A stretch of DNA of 64,000 bases, taken from assembly GCA_963819695.1 (NCBI GenBank), contig CAWFXD010000001.1, forward strand, positions 1,550,001 to 1,614,000, given 5' to 3'. Within the stretch, counting starts at the first letter, position 1; each line of letters opens with the position of its first letter. Both the position numbers and the translations under genes were made by a program. The stretch is from DASZIT01 sp963819695 (GTDB lineage: Bacteria; Actinomycetota; Acidimicrobiia; Acidimicrobiales; RAAP-2). Shown here piece by piece: positions 63,148 through 64,000 of this stretch. The notes below the pieces were generated by a model. It was not told the DNA's origin. It saw nothing but the letters and a program-made list of their open reading frames with translations, and did not search any database.

Positions 63148-64000
63148 GACGGCGAGCTCCCCGGGACGGACGCCAATGGATCGGCGGCGGGCGGAGGCGC
63201 ACCGTCCACCAGGGGGAACCAGCAGGCGAAGACGTGGTCGGAGGATGCCGCGGTGCGCAGGGGCGGATCGGACTCCCGGCATTTGTCTTGAACGTACGGA
63301 CAGCGGGGCGCGAATCGACATCCCTGGGGGGGATGGATCAGGTCCGGCGGTCGCCCGGCGATGGCGTGCAGCCGGGTTCCGCTCGGGTCGGCCAACCGGG
63401 GGATGGAGTTCATCAAAGCCCGGGTGTAGGGCATCCGGGTGTGGGCGAACAGGGTTCGGGTCGGGGCTTTCTCGACGATGCGTCCGGCATACATCACCGC
63501 GATCTCATCCGCCCGCTTGGCCACCACCCCGAGGTCGTGGGTGACCAGGATCACCGCCATGTGCCGTTCGCGCTGCATGGCCTGGAGCAGGTCGAGGATC
63601 TGGGCCTGCACCGACACGTCGAGCCCGGTGGTCGGTTCGTCGGCCAGCACCAGCCGCGGCGCGCAGGCCAAGGCGATGGCGATCATCACCCGTTGCCGCA
63701 TGCCTCCGGACAGCTGGAACGGGTACCAGCGGATCCGCTGTTCGGGGGAGGGAATGCCGACCGACCGGAGCAGCTCGACAGCGGTGGCATTGGCTTCCTT
63801 CCTGTCGATATCCAGATGGAGGCGGAGCGAGTCGGTGATCTGATTGCCGATCCGGACCACCGGGTTCAGGGCGGTCATCGGGTCCTGGAAGATCATGCTC
63901 ATCTGGGCCCCCCACACCTGTCGGAGTTGGGCGGGAGCCATGGTGGTCATTTCGTGACCGGTGAACTCCACCGTGCCGCTACGGATGACGTCGCGGACCG
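63144..64000 (-). CDS. Oligopeptide/dipeptide ABC transporter ATPase, OppD/DppD type, partial
   Basis: The 3' part of the partner ATPase; its start and Walker A lie beyond the window. Visible are the Q-loop MIFQDPMTALNPVVRIG, the signature QLSGGMRQRVMIAIALA, Walker B LVLADEPTTGLDVS, the H-loop LVTHDLGVVA and the C-terminal PPQGCRFAPRCPYVQDKC (Cys-containing OppD tail). The open frame continues unbroken to the edge (VRDVIRSGTVEFTG). With the downstream OppF-type gene it forms the ATPase pair of a peptide importer. The permease and binding-protein genes are expected further upstream. Confidence 0.92.
   Translation of the reverse strand, partial: VRDVIRSGTVEFTGHEMTTMAPAQLRQVWGAQMSMIFQDPMTALNPVVRIGNQITDSLRLHLDIDRKEANATAVELLRSVGIPSPEQRIRWYPFQLSGGMRQRVMIAIALACAPRLVLADEPTTGLDVSVQAQILDLLQAMQRERHMAVILVTHDLGVVAKRADEIAVMYAGRIVEKAPTRTLFAHTRMPYTRALMNSIPRLADPSGTRLHAIAGRPPDLIHPPQGCRFAPRCPYVQDKCRESDPPLRTAASSDHVFACWFPLVDGAPPPAADPLASVPGSSPS

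Overview
This window is a 64-kb piece of a high-GC actinobacterial chromosome. Gene families and gene order point to Actinobacteria: gcvH-garA-ftsR-DUF151 as in mycobacteria, an ANTAR regulator (PdtaR type) followed by polA and rpsA, a fused FbiC for coenzyme F420, and a 4-domain S1 protein. A deep lineage such as Acidimicrobiia is my best guess, but that is inference from gene content. I see no phage, transposon, integrase, CRISPR array or recognisable defence system. Most of the window is core metabolism.

Layout. 1-4.6 kb: the end of a sugar-nucleotide fusion protein, then gcvH, garA, a MerR regulator of the FtsR type and a DUF151 nuclease. 4.6-14.6 kb: a more variable region with a lipoprotein, two GT87-like membrane glycosyltransferases, a zinc-free MDR oxidoreductase, an S9 peptidase, a Tat-exported PF04185 phosphoesterase and an orphan ParA. 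14.9-18.0 kb: a minus-strand thiamine operon thiO-thiS-thiG-thiD ending in a strong hairpin. 18.1-24.3 kb: gltB-gltD, divergent from thiO. 24.4-31.6 kb: NlpC/P60 hydrolase, acyl-CoA ligase, enoyl-CoA hydratase, DJ-1/PfpI and SDR genes. 31.6-43.3 kb: a long minus-strand run that holds a FIST sensor protein, tkt-tal-gnd-zwf-pgl (pentose phosphate pathway), fbiC, a LOG-family protein and a DinB protein. 43.4-47.4 kb: a hotdog thioesterase then trpC-F-B-A. 47.4-52.6 kb: minus-strand fabD-fabG-acpP-fabF followed by a UbiB-type kinase. 52.8 kb: tRNA-Leu(CAA). 53-61.1 kb: menC-like gene, a coiled-coil protein, PdtaR, polA, rpsA, a small lipoprotein and a TrmH/SpoU methyltransferase. 61.1-64 kb: VOC and GNAT proteins and two oligopeptide ABC ATPases, the second cut by the window end.

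How the genes connect. GarA in relatives controls enzymes at the 2-oxoglutarate/glutamate node; glutamate synthase lies 15 kb away. The NADPH-producing pair zwf and gnd can feed GltBD and fatty-acid synthesis. Tight stop/start overlaps (ATGA, GTGA or TAATG) join many genes, so the operons are probably translationally coupled.

Quality warning. Eight places need removal of exactly one base, in a G or C run, to restore a conserved protein (near 136, 2457, 6477, 7316, 7481, 9100, 11405 and 33475). Seven are in the first 11.4 kb. I read these as probable consensus errors, not eight independent gene deaths, and annotate the genes as whole loci with the shift noted.
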